In this document: piece after piece, positions 1 to 35,345 of the stretch
How the letters are laid out: every line of letters starts with the position of its first letter
How positions within the stretch are numbered: the stretch's first letter is position 1
Assembly: GCF_024734075.1 (NCBI RefSeq)
Contig: NZ_CP102850.1
Location: forward strand, 682,001 to 746,000
Length of the DNA: 64,000 bases
Source of the DNA: Gordonia mangrovi
GTDB lineage: Bacteria; Actinomycetota; Actinomycetes; Mycobacteriales; Mycobacteriaceae
Direction of reading: 5' to 3'
Translations under genes and position numbers: made by a program
Notes under the pieces: model-generated
What the model saw: the letters and a program-made list of their open reading frames with translations, nothing else
What the model was told of the DNA's origin: nothing
Databases searched by the model: none

Positions 1-24318
<24,318 letters not shown>

Positions 24319-24322
<4 letters not shown>

Positions 24323-24640
24323 GTTCGTTCGCTGCCTTCCGCCTCGGTGGAATCCGTCGTATGGTCACCCACGCCCAGTGCCCGGCCGGCACGTTCGCGC
24401 AATTCGGCGAGAACCGCGTCGAACTCGTCCGGACCGGCCTCCGCGAGACCCGGGATCAACGTCATCGCCGCCATCGTCAACGCGGAGTCCGCGTCGGGCG
24501 CAGTGGGACTCATTGCCTGCATCATCATGTCGAGATCTCCGAAGCTGAGCGTCGGCGGACCGGCGACGGCCATCGCCGTCGGGTCGTCGGCCGCCGCCTG
24601 CGCGACGAGGTCGGCCAGTGCCGTCTCGGCCACCGTGTCG
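24319..24640 (-). other. NRPS1 C-terminal tail: A-domain-start-like docking element
   Basis: The tail after C3 begins like an A domain (LADLVAQAAADDPTAMAVAG, then LSFGDL) but never reaches the A-domain core motifs. It continues into a helix-prone segment with MAAMTLIP and AVLAELRERAGRAL. The order AA-x-P...AV...SF-x-L...TLIP...helix matches the NRPS2 head closely by eye. It is probably part of the contact that joins C3 to A3 in trans. Confidence 0.6.
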
Positions 24641-27600
24641 TCGACGGCGCCGGCGAGGACCTCGTCGTCGAGGCGAATGCTGACGTCGCCGACGTGGAGT
24701 TCGGGATCGGCGGTGACCGATTCGAGTACCTGAACGTAACGGGCTGCCAGACGCTCGATGGTGGCGTGCTCGAACAGGTCGGTGGCATACAGGAACTGCG
24801 CCCGCATGCCGCCGCCACGACTGTCCCGCTCAGGATCATTCGGGAACAGGGTGAGTTGCAGGTCTACCTTCGCCGACGTCAGTTCTTCTCCGATCGGCGC
24901 AACCGTCAGCCGGTCGAACTGCAGCGTCGGGAACTCCACGTCCTGGAAGGCCAACATCACCTGATAGATCGGGTTGTACGACGTCGGCGGCTTGGGCAGG
25001 GCCCGGGCCACGATGTTGTCGAAGGCGACGTCGGTGTGCGACATGTCGGCGAGGTCCTCGTTTCGAACCCGCGCCAACAGGTCCACGAACCGCTCGGACG
25101 GATCCATGCGTGTCCGCAGCGCCAGGGTGTTGACGAACATGCCGACCACGTCGTCGAGGCTCTGCTCTCCGCGGCCCGCGAACGGGGTGCCGATCACCAG
25201 GTCCGTGGCGCCCGACATCCGGTTGAGCAACACCGCGAACGCCGCGTGGATCACCATGAATGACGTGGTGTGGTGTTGCCGGGCAACTGTTTCGAGCTGG
25301 GCGACCACAGCCGCCGGGATCTCCAGATCCACCGCTTCGCCGCGGAAGGTGGGCGACTTCGGCCGCGGACGGTCGTGTGGCAGATCGAACCGCTCCGGCA
25401 CACCGGCCAGCCGCTCATCCCAGTAGGCGAGCTGACGATCCTCCTCGGTGGTCCCGTCCGCGTCGGTCACCGCGAGACGCTCCGAGAGCCACAGACTAAA
25501 GTCCGCGTACTGCACCGGCAGGGGCTTCCATGCCGGTTCGGCACCCGTGCTCCGCGCCCCGTAGGCGGTCATCAGGTCGCGCGCCAGCGGCGACATCGAC
25601 GCACCGTCGGCGCTGATGTGATGAATGACGAAGACCAGCACATGCTCGGTGGTCGACACCCGCAACAGCACGGCGCGCACCGGCGGCCGGGTGGTGATGT
25701 CGAATCCTTCGCCGGTGACCTCGCCGATGGCGTCCCCCAGTGCGGAACCCACCTCGCGGACCTGCACGGTGAGTTCGCTCTCGACGACGTCGGCGGGCAG
25801 GATCACCTGGATCGGTTCGCCGTTGATCATCGGATACGTGGTGCGCAGCGACTCGTGCCGGCGGACGAGATCGGTGGTGGCCGATTGCAGCGCCGCGACG
25901 TCGAGATCACCGGTCAGCCGCAGCGCCATCGCGACGTTGTAGGCCGCCGACGCCGGGTCGGCGCGGTTGATCAGCCACAGCCCGCGCTGCATACCCGACA
26001 CGCGCACCAGTTCGGCACGGCTGCGCGCCAGCAGTGGCGGCGCGCCGTGACCCGTCGGGCTGGCGGCGAGCGCCTGGGCCAGGGTGGCGACCGTGGGCCG
26101 TTCGAACAGCATCTTCACCGGCACCGGCCGATCGAGCAGCGCCGAGAGCCGGGAGGTGACCTTGGTCGCCGACAGCGAACTGCCGCCGAGGTCGAAGAAG
26201 TCCGCGTCGGCGCTGATCCGATCCTGCCCGAGCACCTGCCCGAAGACGCCCGCGACGACCGTCTCCATCTGCGAACTGGGCGCCCGATAGCCGCTGGACG
26301 CGGAGAAGTCCACCGGTGGAAGCGATCTGCGATCGATCTTGCCCGAGGTGGTGAGGCGGAACTCCGAGACGAGGACCAGCGAGTGCGGCACCATGTAGGC
26401 GGGCAGGTGTGCCGCCGCCTGCTCGAGGATGCGTTTCGGGTCCGCGGTGGCGCCGTCGGCCAGGCGGGCGTAGGCGACGAGCACGTCGTCGCCGCCGGGT
26501 CCGGGCACGCCCAGACTGATGACCTCACTGACCAGCGGATGGCGTGCGATGGCGGCGTCGACCTCGCCGGGTTCGATCCGCAGTCCACGGATCTTCAGCT
26601 GGAAGTCGGTGCGTCCCACGTACCGCAGCGCACCCGAGGTGGTGCGGACCACTCGGTCACCGGTGCGGTACATGCGTGCGCCGGCACCGAACGGGTCGGC
26701 GACGAATCGTGTCGCGGTCAGATCCGGCCGACCGTGATAGGCCTGCGCCAGCTGGATACCGGACAGATAGAGCTCGCCGGGAACACCGGTGGGCACCGGA
26801 CGCAGCGACGAATCCAGCACCAGCGCACCGACTCCGGGAACCGCTCGGCCGATGGTGACCTCGTCCCCTTCGTGCAGGGGTCCGGCGGCCGTCGCCCAGA
26901 TGGTCACCTCGGTGGGGCCGTAGAGATTGAAGAACGCGCGACCCGCACGTGCCCATCGCCGCATCAGATCCGGCGGGCAGGCCTCGCCGACGCTGATCAC
27001 CCGGGCGAGACTGGGCACCGCGGCCGGCTCCAGCGTCGCCAGCGCCGACGGTGTCATCACCGCATGGCTGACCTGGTGCCGATCGATGACCGATGCGAGT
27101 TCGTCACCGCCATAGACACCGTTCGGGCTCACCACGAGTTCGGCTCCGGTGCACATCGCCATCAAGATCTCGAAAATCGAGGCGTCGAAGCTCGGGGACG
27201 CGACGTGTAACACCCGGGACCGCTGATCCAGTCGGAGGATCTTCTTCTGATTCGCCACCACGGTGGCCAGGCCCCGGTGACTCAGCGCGGCCGCCTTCGG
27301 CTTGCCGGTGGAACCTGAGGTGTAGATCAGGTAGGCCAGATCGTCGATGACCGGAGTGCGAACCAGTTCGTCGTCGCGCACGCGCGCGCCGCTGTGTCCG
27401 GCGAGTTGCAGTTCCATCGTCTCGTCGTCGATCGAGAGCCACTCCACACCTTCGGGCGCCCGCTGCGACACCTCGAGAACGGTCAGCCCGAGGGCGGCCT
27501 CGCTGTCGGCGAGGATCTCCGCGAGACGGCCTGCCGGATGAGCCGGATCGATGCTGACGAATGCGGCACCGGACTTGGCGACGGCCAGCATCGCCATCAC

Positions 27601-30600
27601 CGACAGGTGCGAACGCGGAATGCACAGCGCGACCACATCACCGGGCCCGAGGCCGCGACTGATCAGCTCACGCGCGAGTTGATTCGTGCCGGCCTCGAGC
27701 GTCGACCAGGTGATCGTGCCGGCGCCACTGACCGCGACTCCCGACGGATTGGCCTGCACCAGACCGTTGAACAGCAGATCACGCAGCGTCTCGGGAATCG
27801 CGGGCGTCTTGGGGTGTTCGGTGAGGGCGGCGAGTTCGGCGCTGTTCACGAGATCGATGGTGCCGACGCGCCGGGTCGGTTCGGCCACCATCGTGCGCAG
27901 CACCGTGACCAGCTGATCGGCCACCCGCTCGATGGTCCGCTGTTCGAAAAGGTCAGCAGCGTAGGCGAGTTCGACGTCGAAGCCGGAATCCCCGACATGG
28001 TCGGTGACGGTGATCGACAGATCGAACTTGGCTGATTGCACGCGGGCGTCGAGCATCTGCGCCGAGTCCGCCCATTCGTCGAGCGCACGTGCCTGCCCCG
28101 GGTGCATGGTGAGTGAGACCTGGAACAGCGGCGTATGTGCCGCCGACCGCTCGGGGGCGACGGCCTCGACGACCCGTTCGAACGGGATCGCCGCGTGCCG
28201 CATCGCCCGGGTACGGGTGGAGTGGGCGCGATCGAGCAGTTCGGCGGTCGTGTCACCCGGCGCGACCGCGGTGCGCAACACCACCGTGTTGACGAACATG
28301 CCGACCAGGTCGGCGGTCTCGGGTTCATCGCGGCCGGCGACGGCGGTACCGATCGCGACCTCGTCGACCTCGGCCCACCGGGCGAGGAGGACGGCGAACG
28401 CCGTGTGCAGCACCGAGAACGGGGTGACATTGTGGTCGCGTGCGAGCGCGCGGACGCCGGCGACCAGGTCGGGGTCGATGGTGGTGTCCACATATCCCCC
28501 GCTGCCGGTGGCCACATGCGGACGCGGATGGTCGGTGGGCAGCGGCAGAAACCCCGGCAGGCCGGCGAGTTCCTGCTCCCAGAAGGTCAGCCCCTCGGTC
28601 GCGATCGAACTGGGTGCCTCCGGAGTGCCGAGCAGACGATGCTGCCACATCGCGAAATCGGCGTATTGGACATCCAGCGGCGCAAGAGGATTGTCCACAC
28701 CGTCGCGGCGGGCGGTGTAGGCGACGAACAGGTCGCGGATCAACGGCACGAGGGAGAAGCCGTCACCGGCGATGTGATGCAGCACCACCACCACGACATA
28801 ACCGGAGGCATCTCGCAGAATCCGCGCCCGGAACGGGATCTCGTGGGCGAGGTCGAATCCCCGCGCCGCCTCGGCCGCGATCAGCTCATCGAGGCGACCG
28901 TTGACATCGGCCACCTCGGAGTCCACCGAGGTGAGCGCGTCGGCAGCATCCAGGATCTCCTGCATCGGCTCCCCACCATGGGACCCGAATCGTGTGCGCA
29001 GGGTCTCGTGGCGCTGGACGAGATCGCCGAGTGCCTGCTGCAGCGCGGCGACATCGACATCGGCACCCAGCCGCACCGCACCGGGCATGTTGTAGGTGCC
29101 GGCACCGGGTTCCATCCGGTTGACGAACCACAGTCGGGTCTGCGCGTGCGACAGCGGGATGATCTCCGGCCGTGGGTCCACCCGCGTCAGCGCGGGACGC
29201 CCATCGGCCCCGCCCGACCGGGAGCGCTCGGCGATCTCGCCGACGTCCACCGAGGTGAACACATCGGTGAGATCGACCCGGACGTTGTGCTCCACCCGCG
29301 CCCGTGACACCAGCCGGGCAGCCATCAGCGAATCGCCGCCCAGAGCGAAAATATTGTCGCGCAATCCGATCCGCTCCACACCGAGCAACTCCGAGATCAG
29401 GGTCGCCAGGGTTGTCTCCACCGGCGTGCGCGGCGCCTCGTAACCGACGACCGGCTTCAGGTCCGGGGCCGGCAGACTCTTGCGATCGAGTTTGCCCGCG
29501 GTGCCCACCGGGAACTGATCGAGCAGCACCGCCGCCGACGGCACCATGTGGGACGGGAGGTGACGGCGACACCACGACAACGCCGCGGCCTCGGTCACCG
29601 AGGCGTCATCGGATCGCAGGTAGGCCACCAGTATCGGGCCGGGGCCCAGGTCGGTGCGGGGCACCACGGCCGCGGCGTCGACGCCCGGCATGGCGTCGAG
29701 AACGGCTTCGATCTCGCCCGGCTCGACGCGCTGCCCGCGGATCTTGACCTGGAAGTCGGTGCGGCCCAGGTACTGCAGTTCACCGTGCGCATCCCAGCGC
29801 ACCAGATCGCCGGTGCGGTACATCCGGTCACCGGGTTCGCCGAACGGGTCGGCGACGAAGCGATCGGAGGTGAGGTCGGACCGGCCGAGATAGCCGTCGG
29901 CCAGCTGACAGCCCGCCAGGTAGAGCTCACCGGCGACACCGGTGGGCACCGGACGCAGCCGGGTGTCGAGTACATACGTGTCGGTGTTGGCCACCGGACG
30001 ACCGATCGGTACCGGGCCGTCACCGGCCCCCACGCGGTGTTCGGTGACGTCGACCGCAGCCTCGGTGGGGCCGTACAGGTTCACCAGTTCCGCGGTGGAT
30101 CCGTCGAGGACACGGTCGGCCAGCAGCCGCGGCAACGCCTCGCCAGAAGTGAACACCCGACGGACGGTGGCCGGCAGCAACGTCTCGTGACCCTCGTTCT
30201 GCAGCACCTCGGTGTACACGTCCAGCATCGACGGGACGAAGTGCGCGACGTTGACCTCGCGGCGGGTGACCAGATCCAGCAGATACGCGGGATCGCGATG
30301 GCCATCGGGACGGGCGATGACCATCCGTGCGCCTTCGGCCAACGGCCACAGCAACTCCCAGACCGAGACGTCGAAGGTGAACGGCGTCTTGTACAGCACG
30401 CGATCCCGTTCGGAGAGTGGATAGTTCGTCTGCATCCAGGCGAGCCGGTTGAGCACCGCCGAGTGCGAGACCTGCACCCCCTTCGGCGTACCCGTCGATC
30501 CCGAGGTGAACAACACGTAGGCGGCCTCGTCGGACCCGCCGGCCGCGGCGACGGGGGCGGGGGTGTGCGCCGCCGCTGCATCGCGCGCCACCGCGTCGAC

Positions 30601-32352
30601 ACCGATCTCGGTCAGCAGCGCAGCGTCGATCACCACCGGCGCCGACACCGTTTCGACGATCAGGCGCCGCCGCTCGTCGGGCTGGGTCGGGTCGACCGGC
30701 ACATAGGCCGCGCCCACGCTCAGCACCGCATAGATGGCCGCGACCTGCTCCGGCCCGCGATCCAGAGACACCACCACGCGGTCCCCATGACCGACTCCCG
30801 CGGTGCGCAGATGTGCGGCGATCACCGCACGCAGCCGGTCGAACTCCGCATACGTCCACTGCCGGTCCTCGAATTCGACGGCGACACGGTCGCCGTGGTC
30901 GCGCACCCGGCGCTCGAACGAGGTCAGCAGGTGGTCGACGGATTCGGGGAGCGCGAGTTCGGGACCGCTTCCGAGCGCGAGCATCTCGTCACGCTCGCCC
31001 GCCACGAGCAGGTCGACGTCGGCGATCAGGGTGTCGAGGTCGTCGAACAGCCGGGAGAGGAACATCAGGAACCGCTCGAGATGACCACGCAGTTCATCCT
31101 CGGTGTACAGGTGCGGGTTGCCGTGGAAGTCGACCACCAGGCGTGCGCCCGGGCTGGCCTGGTACACGTTCAGCCGCAGGTCCTCGAGGATGCCTGAGGT
31201 CAGGATCTGGTATTCGACGTCGGCGCCGGTCATCTCGATCGGCTTGTCGAAGAACATCAGATTGACGATGGGACCGAAGGACGCCGTGTTGGCATCCGCC
31301 AGACCGGCATCGATGCGGATGTCCTCGAAGCGGTAGCGCTGATGGCGCAGTGCACCGGTGAGTTCGAGCTGACTCTGCTCGACGAGATCGCGCATCGACA
31401 GCCGCGATACGTCGCGCGCCCGGATGGGCAGCATGTTGGCGAGCATGCCGGCGGCGTTCTTGATCTTCGCCGTGGAACGCCCGGTCACCGGCAGGCTGAG
31501 GACCACATCGTCGGTGCCGGCCATGCGCGCGAGGTAGGCCGAGAAGCCGGCCGTCAGCAGCACTGCCGACGAGGTGGTGAGCTCGGCGGCGACGCGGTCG
31601 AGTTGTGCCTGGGCATCGGCGCTCATCTGGGCACCGGCGACCAGGTTGCGCGGCGACAGGGCGGCGGCTGCGGCCTGCTGCGCCAGCGTGACCCGCTCGG
31701 GGAGGTCCGCGACCCGTTCCACCCAGTGGGCCCGGTCGGCGGCACGTCGCGTGCCCTCGCGGTACTTGATGTCGTCGGCGACGAGTTCGGCCAGGCTCGC
31801 TCCCCGCTTCGGGGCGTACTCCTCACCGGCGAGCGCTGAATTGTAGCGATTGACGACGTCGAGGACGGACATGAGACCGGCATATCCGTCGAGCGCGATG
31901 TGGTGCGCGCGCACGTACCAGAACGACCGATCGTCGGCGACCCGGATCAGCGTGGAAACGACCAGCCGGTCGGCGCGCAGATCCATTTGTCGCTGATAGT
32001 CGTCATTCATCCATTGATGCGCTGCGGCAACCGGATCGGGCTGATCGCGAAAATCGAGAAAATCGAGATCATTGTCGATCTGTTGGTCGACAATCTGCAT
32101 GGGGACGCCATTTGACTCGACGATGCGGGTGAAAGCCGATTCCCGGGCCCGACCGCTCTCCACGGTCACCCGGCGGAAGAGTTCGCGATCGAGTTCCCGT
32201 CCGGCATCGCGGATGTCGAGATACTGAGCAACGGTAACGGAATAGTCGGCAGAAAGGTTCTCCGCGAACCACATACCGCGCTGAGCAGCGGTGAGTTCGA
32301 GAGGGGCCGGCTCCGTCTCGTTGGCATCACGCGAAGTATGTGCTGACCCCAT
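24319..32352 (-). CDS. NRPS1, initiating nonribosomal peptide synthetase C-A-T-C-A-T-C
   Basis: A protein of 2677 residues that starts the assembly line. Approximate landmarks: C1 HHIALDG near residue 148; A1 core FTSGSTGTPKG near 613; T1 serine near 1007 (ALGGDSLMAARL); C2 HHIAGDG near 1192; A2 core YTSGSTGKPK near 1673; T2 serine 2059 (LGGSSLSATKV); C3 HHISADG near 2244; then a tail of about 90 residues. C1 resembles the C domain of EntF (LTAAQRGMWFAENLS, then WYVRAHHIALDG), so an acyl or aryl starter may be joined to the first residue. The A1 pocket equals the EntF serine code. There is no A domain after C3; module 3 is completed by NRPS2. Start is ATG at 32352 with AGAGAGG just upstream. 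Its 3' end overlaps NRPS2 by four bases. It is transcribed divergently from the exporter genes. Confidence 0.95.
24640..26060 (-). other. NRPS1 C3 domain (condensation domain of split module 3)
   Basis: A complete condensation domain with SGMQRGLWLINR at its start, HHISADGAS as the catalytic motif and an LCL-type look. It has no downstream A domain in the same protein, so it must work with A3-T3 of NRPS2. Confidence 0.85.
26060..29230 (-). other. NRPS1 module 2: C2-A2-T2
   Basis: C2 keeps LHHIAGDGFS. A2 has a slightly unusual core, YTSGSTGKPKAA, with alanine where glycine is normal. Its pocket reads D235 A236 F239 V278 I299 V301 L322 I330 W331, a bulky hydrophobic lining that I cannot match to a known code. 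The T2 serine is at 26176-26178. Confidence 0.83.
29230..32352 (-). other. NRPS1 module 1: EntF-like C1, A1(Ser), T1
   Basis: The A1 pocket reads D235 V236 W239 H278 F299 S301 L322 V330 D331, identical to the serine pocket of EntF. C1 has the EntF-type layout at the very start of the assembly line, where no amino-acyl donor precedes it, so it should accept an acyl or aryl thioester. No DHB synthesis, ArCP or acyl-AMP ligase gene is in the window, so the starter is unknown. Confidence 0.87.
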
Positions 32353-32434
32353 CGCCTCTCTCTTCCAGTTCGTCGGCCAGCCTGATCCAGCGACTCATCG
32401 GCAAGCCCGATCCTGCGCCGATCGATCTGACCGT

Positions 32435-32450
32435 CGCAACGACCGTTGCG
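32435..32450. promoter_or_regulatory. Palindrome CGCAACG-AC-CGTTGCG, operator candidate
   Basis: Perfect 7-bp arms around a 2-base centre, about 83 bases upstream of the NRPS1 start. The size and position fit an operator for a dimeric regulator. No regulator gene lies in this part of the window. Confidence 0.4.
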
Positions 32451-32465
32451 GGCTGTCTGTTCCGC

Positions 32466-32480
32466 GGGAACCGGGTTCCC
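32466..32480. promoter_or_regulatory. Palindrome GGGAACC-G-GGTTCCC, operator candidate
   Basis: Perfect 7-bp arms around a single base, 16 bases to the right of the neighbouring palindrome and about 114 bases upstream of NRPS1. It could be a protein-binding site or a short hairpin in a 5' leader. Confidence 0.4.
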
Positions 32481-32780
32481 TCGCAACAGTGTGCGTCATT
32501 ATCCACCCTTCAATTCCTACTTCACCATGATTCGGTTGAATGGTTGAGCCCGCACCGAATCGTCTGAATTGCCGGCAAACGACTAGTTCACAGATGAATT
32601 TCGTATCTGAACGCCGGATCGTTACGCGCGGCCCCGGCGCGTCGTCCGAACGTAGGAACCGGACCTGGCGAAAAGTAATGTTTTGGTATCCGGCGACGAC
32701 ATTGTCCCAGGGCGTGTCGATTGTTTGGGTAGCATCGCCCACAGCAACCGGCCGTGTGCTCCGGCAACCGACGTGGCCCG

Positions 32781-32787
32781 AAAGGAG
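32781..32787 (+). promoter_or_regulatory. Strong ribosome binding site of the DrrA-like gene
   Basis: AAAGGAG six bases before the ATG at 32794. It matters because it shows that translation begins before the long low-complexity extension rather than at an internal start near the ATPase domain. Confidence 0.75.
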
Positions 32788-32793
32788 TAGTCG

Positions 32794-34425
32794 ATGGCCG
32801 AGCCGTCCCACAGGTCCACGACCTTCCAGACGCCCCGCGCACCCGTCGATGTCGGTCGGGCCGCCGATCTGCTGACGTCTGGGGACCTCGAGGTCACCCC
32901 TGCCGGGACCGACGGAAACTCGGACCGGTCGGCTCACTCGGATACGCCGCCGCCGGCAGTGTCTGCGAACAACGGGTCCCGGCCACGCCGGGCGCGGCAC
33001 GCCAAGGTGACCGGCGACGAGTCGCCCACGGTCGCGTTTCCCCCGCTCACTCCGACAGCCACCGGGTCCGAGTCCCCGACGACCCACCCGGCAGACACGT
33101 CCGCTCCCGACACCACCACTGGCGATACCGCCGACACCGTCGCCGACAGTTGGCAGATCCTCTCCCCGGCCGATGACGACACCCGTGCCCCAGCTCCCGA
33201 GGACGTCGCACATACCCAGGACGCCGCGACTCCCGAGGACACAGACGCCGCCGACTCCGCACGACCGGAGGCCGTACCGGCCGCTCCACCCCCTGCCACC
33301 GTTGCGGCCGCGGACGGCCGCACCGACGACAGCGCCACCGCAGCCACCGCCGTACCGTCCGGAGCCGAGCGGGCACCGGCGGCCCCCGCCGAGTCGCGGT
33401 CGGAGAACGCAGACCTCACCGTCGCGCCGTCGATCCCGGCCGCGATCGACGTGGTCGGACTGCACAAACGATTCGGCGACAACGTCGCCGTCGAGTCGGT
33501 CAGTTTCTCGGTCGCCAAGGGTTCGATCCTCGCCTTGCTCGGTCCCAACGGTGCCGGCAAGACGACAACCGTCAACATGCTGTGCACGCTGCTCAAACCG
33601 GATGGGGGCACGGCGACGGTGGCCGGACACGACGTGGTGTCCGATGCCGCCGGGGTGCGGCGGTCGATCATGCTGACCGGTCAGTTCGCGGCCCTCGACG
33701 AAGCGCTGTCCGGCCGTGACAACCTCATCCTGTTCGGGCGGCTGATGGGGTTGTCGAAATCCGCTGCGCGCACCCGTGCCGACGAACTGCTCACCTCATT
33801 CGACCTCACCCGCGCTGCCGGTCGTCGCGTCGGCGAGTACTCCGGCGGTATGCGGCGCCGCATCGACATCGCCTGTGGTCTCGTCACCCAACCCGAGGTG
33901 GTCTTCCTCGACGAGCCCACCACCGGCCTGGACCCACGTAGCCGTCAGGAGGTGTGGAAGCTCGTCGAATCGCTGCGCGATCAGGGGGTGACGACGCTGC
34001 TGACCACCCAGTACCTCGAAGAGGCCGACACCCTCTCCGACCACATCGTGGTGATCGACCGCGGCCGCGTGATCGCGTCGGGCACGGCCGATGAACTCAA
34101 ATCCGCGACCGGCGCATCCCACTACGACGTCACCCCCGCCGCCCCCGAGGACCTGCCTCGGCTGATCTCCTGCCTCGACGACCTGCTCACCGACGCACCG
34201 GTCGGCGAGGACGCCGACGACGCGGCCCCCAATTCGGTTGCGGTGCCCGCACCCGACGGCGCGGACACCCTCGTCGAGATCGTGCACCGCACCACCGGCG
34301 CGGGTATCCGTCTCTCCGACGTCGCACTGCGCCGACCGAGCCTCGACGAGGTCTTCCTCGCCTTGACCGACCCCGGGGCGGCCACTCCCGCCTCGTCACC
34401 GAAGCCCGCGGACGAACCGGCATGA
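32794..34425 (+). CDS. DrrA-like ABC exporter ATPase with long disordered N-terminal extension
   Basis: 543 residues. The ATPase part (about residue 215 on) has Walker A GPNGAGKTTT, signature YSGGMRRRIDIA, Walker B VVFLDEPTTGLD, and TTQYLEEAD with Q where most ABC proteins have the switch histidine; this Q is normal in the DrrA family. It energises the membrane proteins encoded next, and probably exports the NRPS product. DrrA proteins are usually about 330 residues. Here about 215 extra residues at the N-terminus are almost only A, T, D, P, S and E, without a recognisable domain. The start is well supported: AAAGGAG at 32781-32787 lies 6 bases before the ATG. The gene overlaps the next one (ATGA). 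Confidence 0.9.
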   Translation: MAEPSHRSTTFQTPRAPVDVGRAADLLTSGDLEVTPAGTDGNSDRSAHSDTPPPAVSANNGSRPRRARHAKVTGDESPTVAFPPLTPTATGSESPTTHPADTSAPDTTTGDTADTVADSWQILSPADDDTRAPAPEDVAHTQDAATPEDTDAADSARPEAVPAAPPPATVAAADGRTDDSATAATAVPSGAERAPAAPAESRSENADLTVAPSIPAAIDVVGLHKRFGDNVAVESVSFSVAKGSILALLGPNGAGKTTTVNMLCTLLKPDGGTATVAGHDVVSDAAGVRRSIMLTGQFAALDEALSGRDNLILFGRLMGLSKSAARTRADELLTSFDLTRAAGRRVGEYSGGMRRRIDIACGLVTQPEVVFLDEPTTGLDPRSRQEVWKLVESLRDQGVTTLLTTQYLEEADTLSDHIVVIDRGRVIASGTADELKSATGASHYDVTPAAPEDLPRLISCLDDLLTDAPVGEDADDAAPNSVAVPAPDGADTLVEIVHRTTGAGIRLSDVALRRPSLDEVFLALTDPGAATPASSPKPADEPA

Positions 34426-35345
34426 CGTCCACCGACGCGACCCCGGCCGGAATGCCCCAGGCTGCAATACATCAGGCCGGAATGCACCGGGCCGGCGTGC
34501 ACCGCGCCCCGGTGGGCCAGTCCGGCGTGGCACCGCGCGCGACCTCATCGGCTGTCCGGACGCAGGTGACGGTGGGCCGCCCCAGAACACACGCGTTTGC
34601 GCAGTGGTGGGCGCTCACCGCCCGCGGGTTGCGCGCGATGATCCGCAACGGCGAGATCATCTTCGCGTTCGTCGCGCCGGTGTTGCTGGCCATCTGCTTC
34701 TACCTGCCACTGCGGTCGATCATGGATGCCGATCCCACCATGGATTACGCCGCGTTCCTGATGCCGATCATCTCGTTGCAATCGGTGAGCTTCGTGGCGT
34801 CCTCGGCGGCGATGCGCGCATCGGTCGACACCACCAAGGGCATCAACACCCGGTTTCGCACCATGCCGATGCCCGTCGCGATCCCCACCCTCGCCCGGTT
34901 CGGCACCAACGGCGTGTTGCTGGTCATCTCGGTCATCTGCGCCGCCCTCACCAGCCTGGTGATGGGTTGGCGCGCAGCGGGTTCGGTACTGGATACGGTC
35001 GGCCTGTTCGCCGTGGTGCTGACCGTGGGGCTGCTGATCGCGGTGCTCGCCGATGCGCTCGGACTGCTGTCGAACAGCCCCGAGGCGACCAGCCAGGCGC
35101 TGTCGCTGCCCATCCTCGTCCTCGGCCTGCTCTCCACCGGTTTCGTCCCGGAGGATCAGTTCCCGGAGTGGATCCAGCCGTTCGTCCGCAATCAACCGAT
35201 CTCGCAATTCGCCACATCGATGCGGGCACTCAGCGACGGCACGGCCACGCTCGAGATCCTGACGCCCACCATCTGGTGGTGCGTCGGGCTCGCGATCGCC
35301 GGGGTGATCCTGACGGGACTCGGCATCCGCAAGGCGGTGCGATGA
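34422..35345 (+). CDS. DrrB-like ABC-2 type membrane protein
   Basis: 307 residues. The body has about six hydrophobic segments typical of ABC-2 permeases (for example IIFAFVAPVLLAICFYLPL near residue 85) and the late loop TGFVPEDQFPEWIQP followed by NQPISQFATSMRAL, a hallmark of DrrB/DrrC families. It forms the export channel with the DrrC-like protein and the DrrA-like ATPase. The cytosolic N-terminus carries short imperfect repeats around HQAGMHRAGVHRA. Its start overlaps the drrA-like stop, and its stop overlaps the next start. Confidence 0.88.
   Translation: MTSTDATPAGMPQAAIHQAGMHRAGVHRAPVGQSGVAPRATSSAVRTQVTVGRPRTHAFAQWWALTARGLRAMIRNGEIIFAFVAPVLLAICFYLPLRSIMDADPTMDYAAFLMPIISLQSVSFVASSAAMRASVDTTKGINTRFRTMPMPVAIPTLARFGTNGVLLVISVICAALTSLVMGWRAAGSVLDTVGLFAVVLTVGLLIAVLADALGLLSNSPEATSQALSLPILVLGLLSTGFVPEDQFPEWIQPFVRNQPISQFATSMRALSDGTATLEILTPTIWWCVGLAIAGVILTGLGIRKAVR

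Larger units (their letters stand above)
32353..32793. promoter_or_regulatory. Divergent control region between NRPS1 and the exporter operon
   Basis: A 441-bp non-coding gap, clearly richer in A/T than its surroundings, from which the NRPS genes read left and the exporter genes read right. It must hold both promoters. I could not place -35/-10 boxes with confidence. Two compact palindromes lie on the NRPS side, about 85-130 bases from the NRPS1 start codon. Confidence 0.6.

Noticed and set aside
32395-33630. Minus-strand frame of 411 codons extending from the NRPS1 promoter region
   Set aside because: It lies opposite the DrrA-like gene and crosses the divergent promoter region; composition is that of a shadow.
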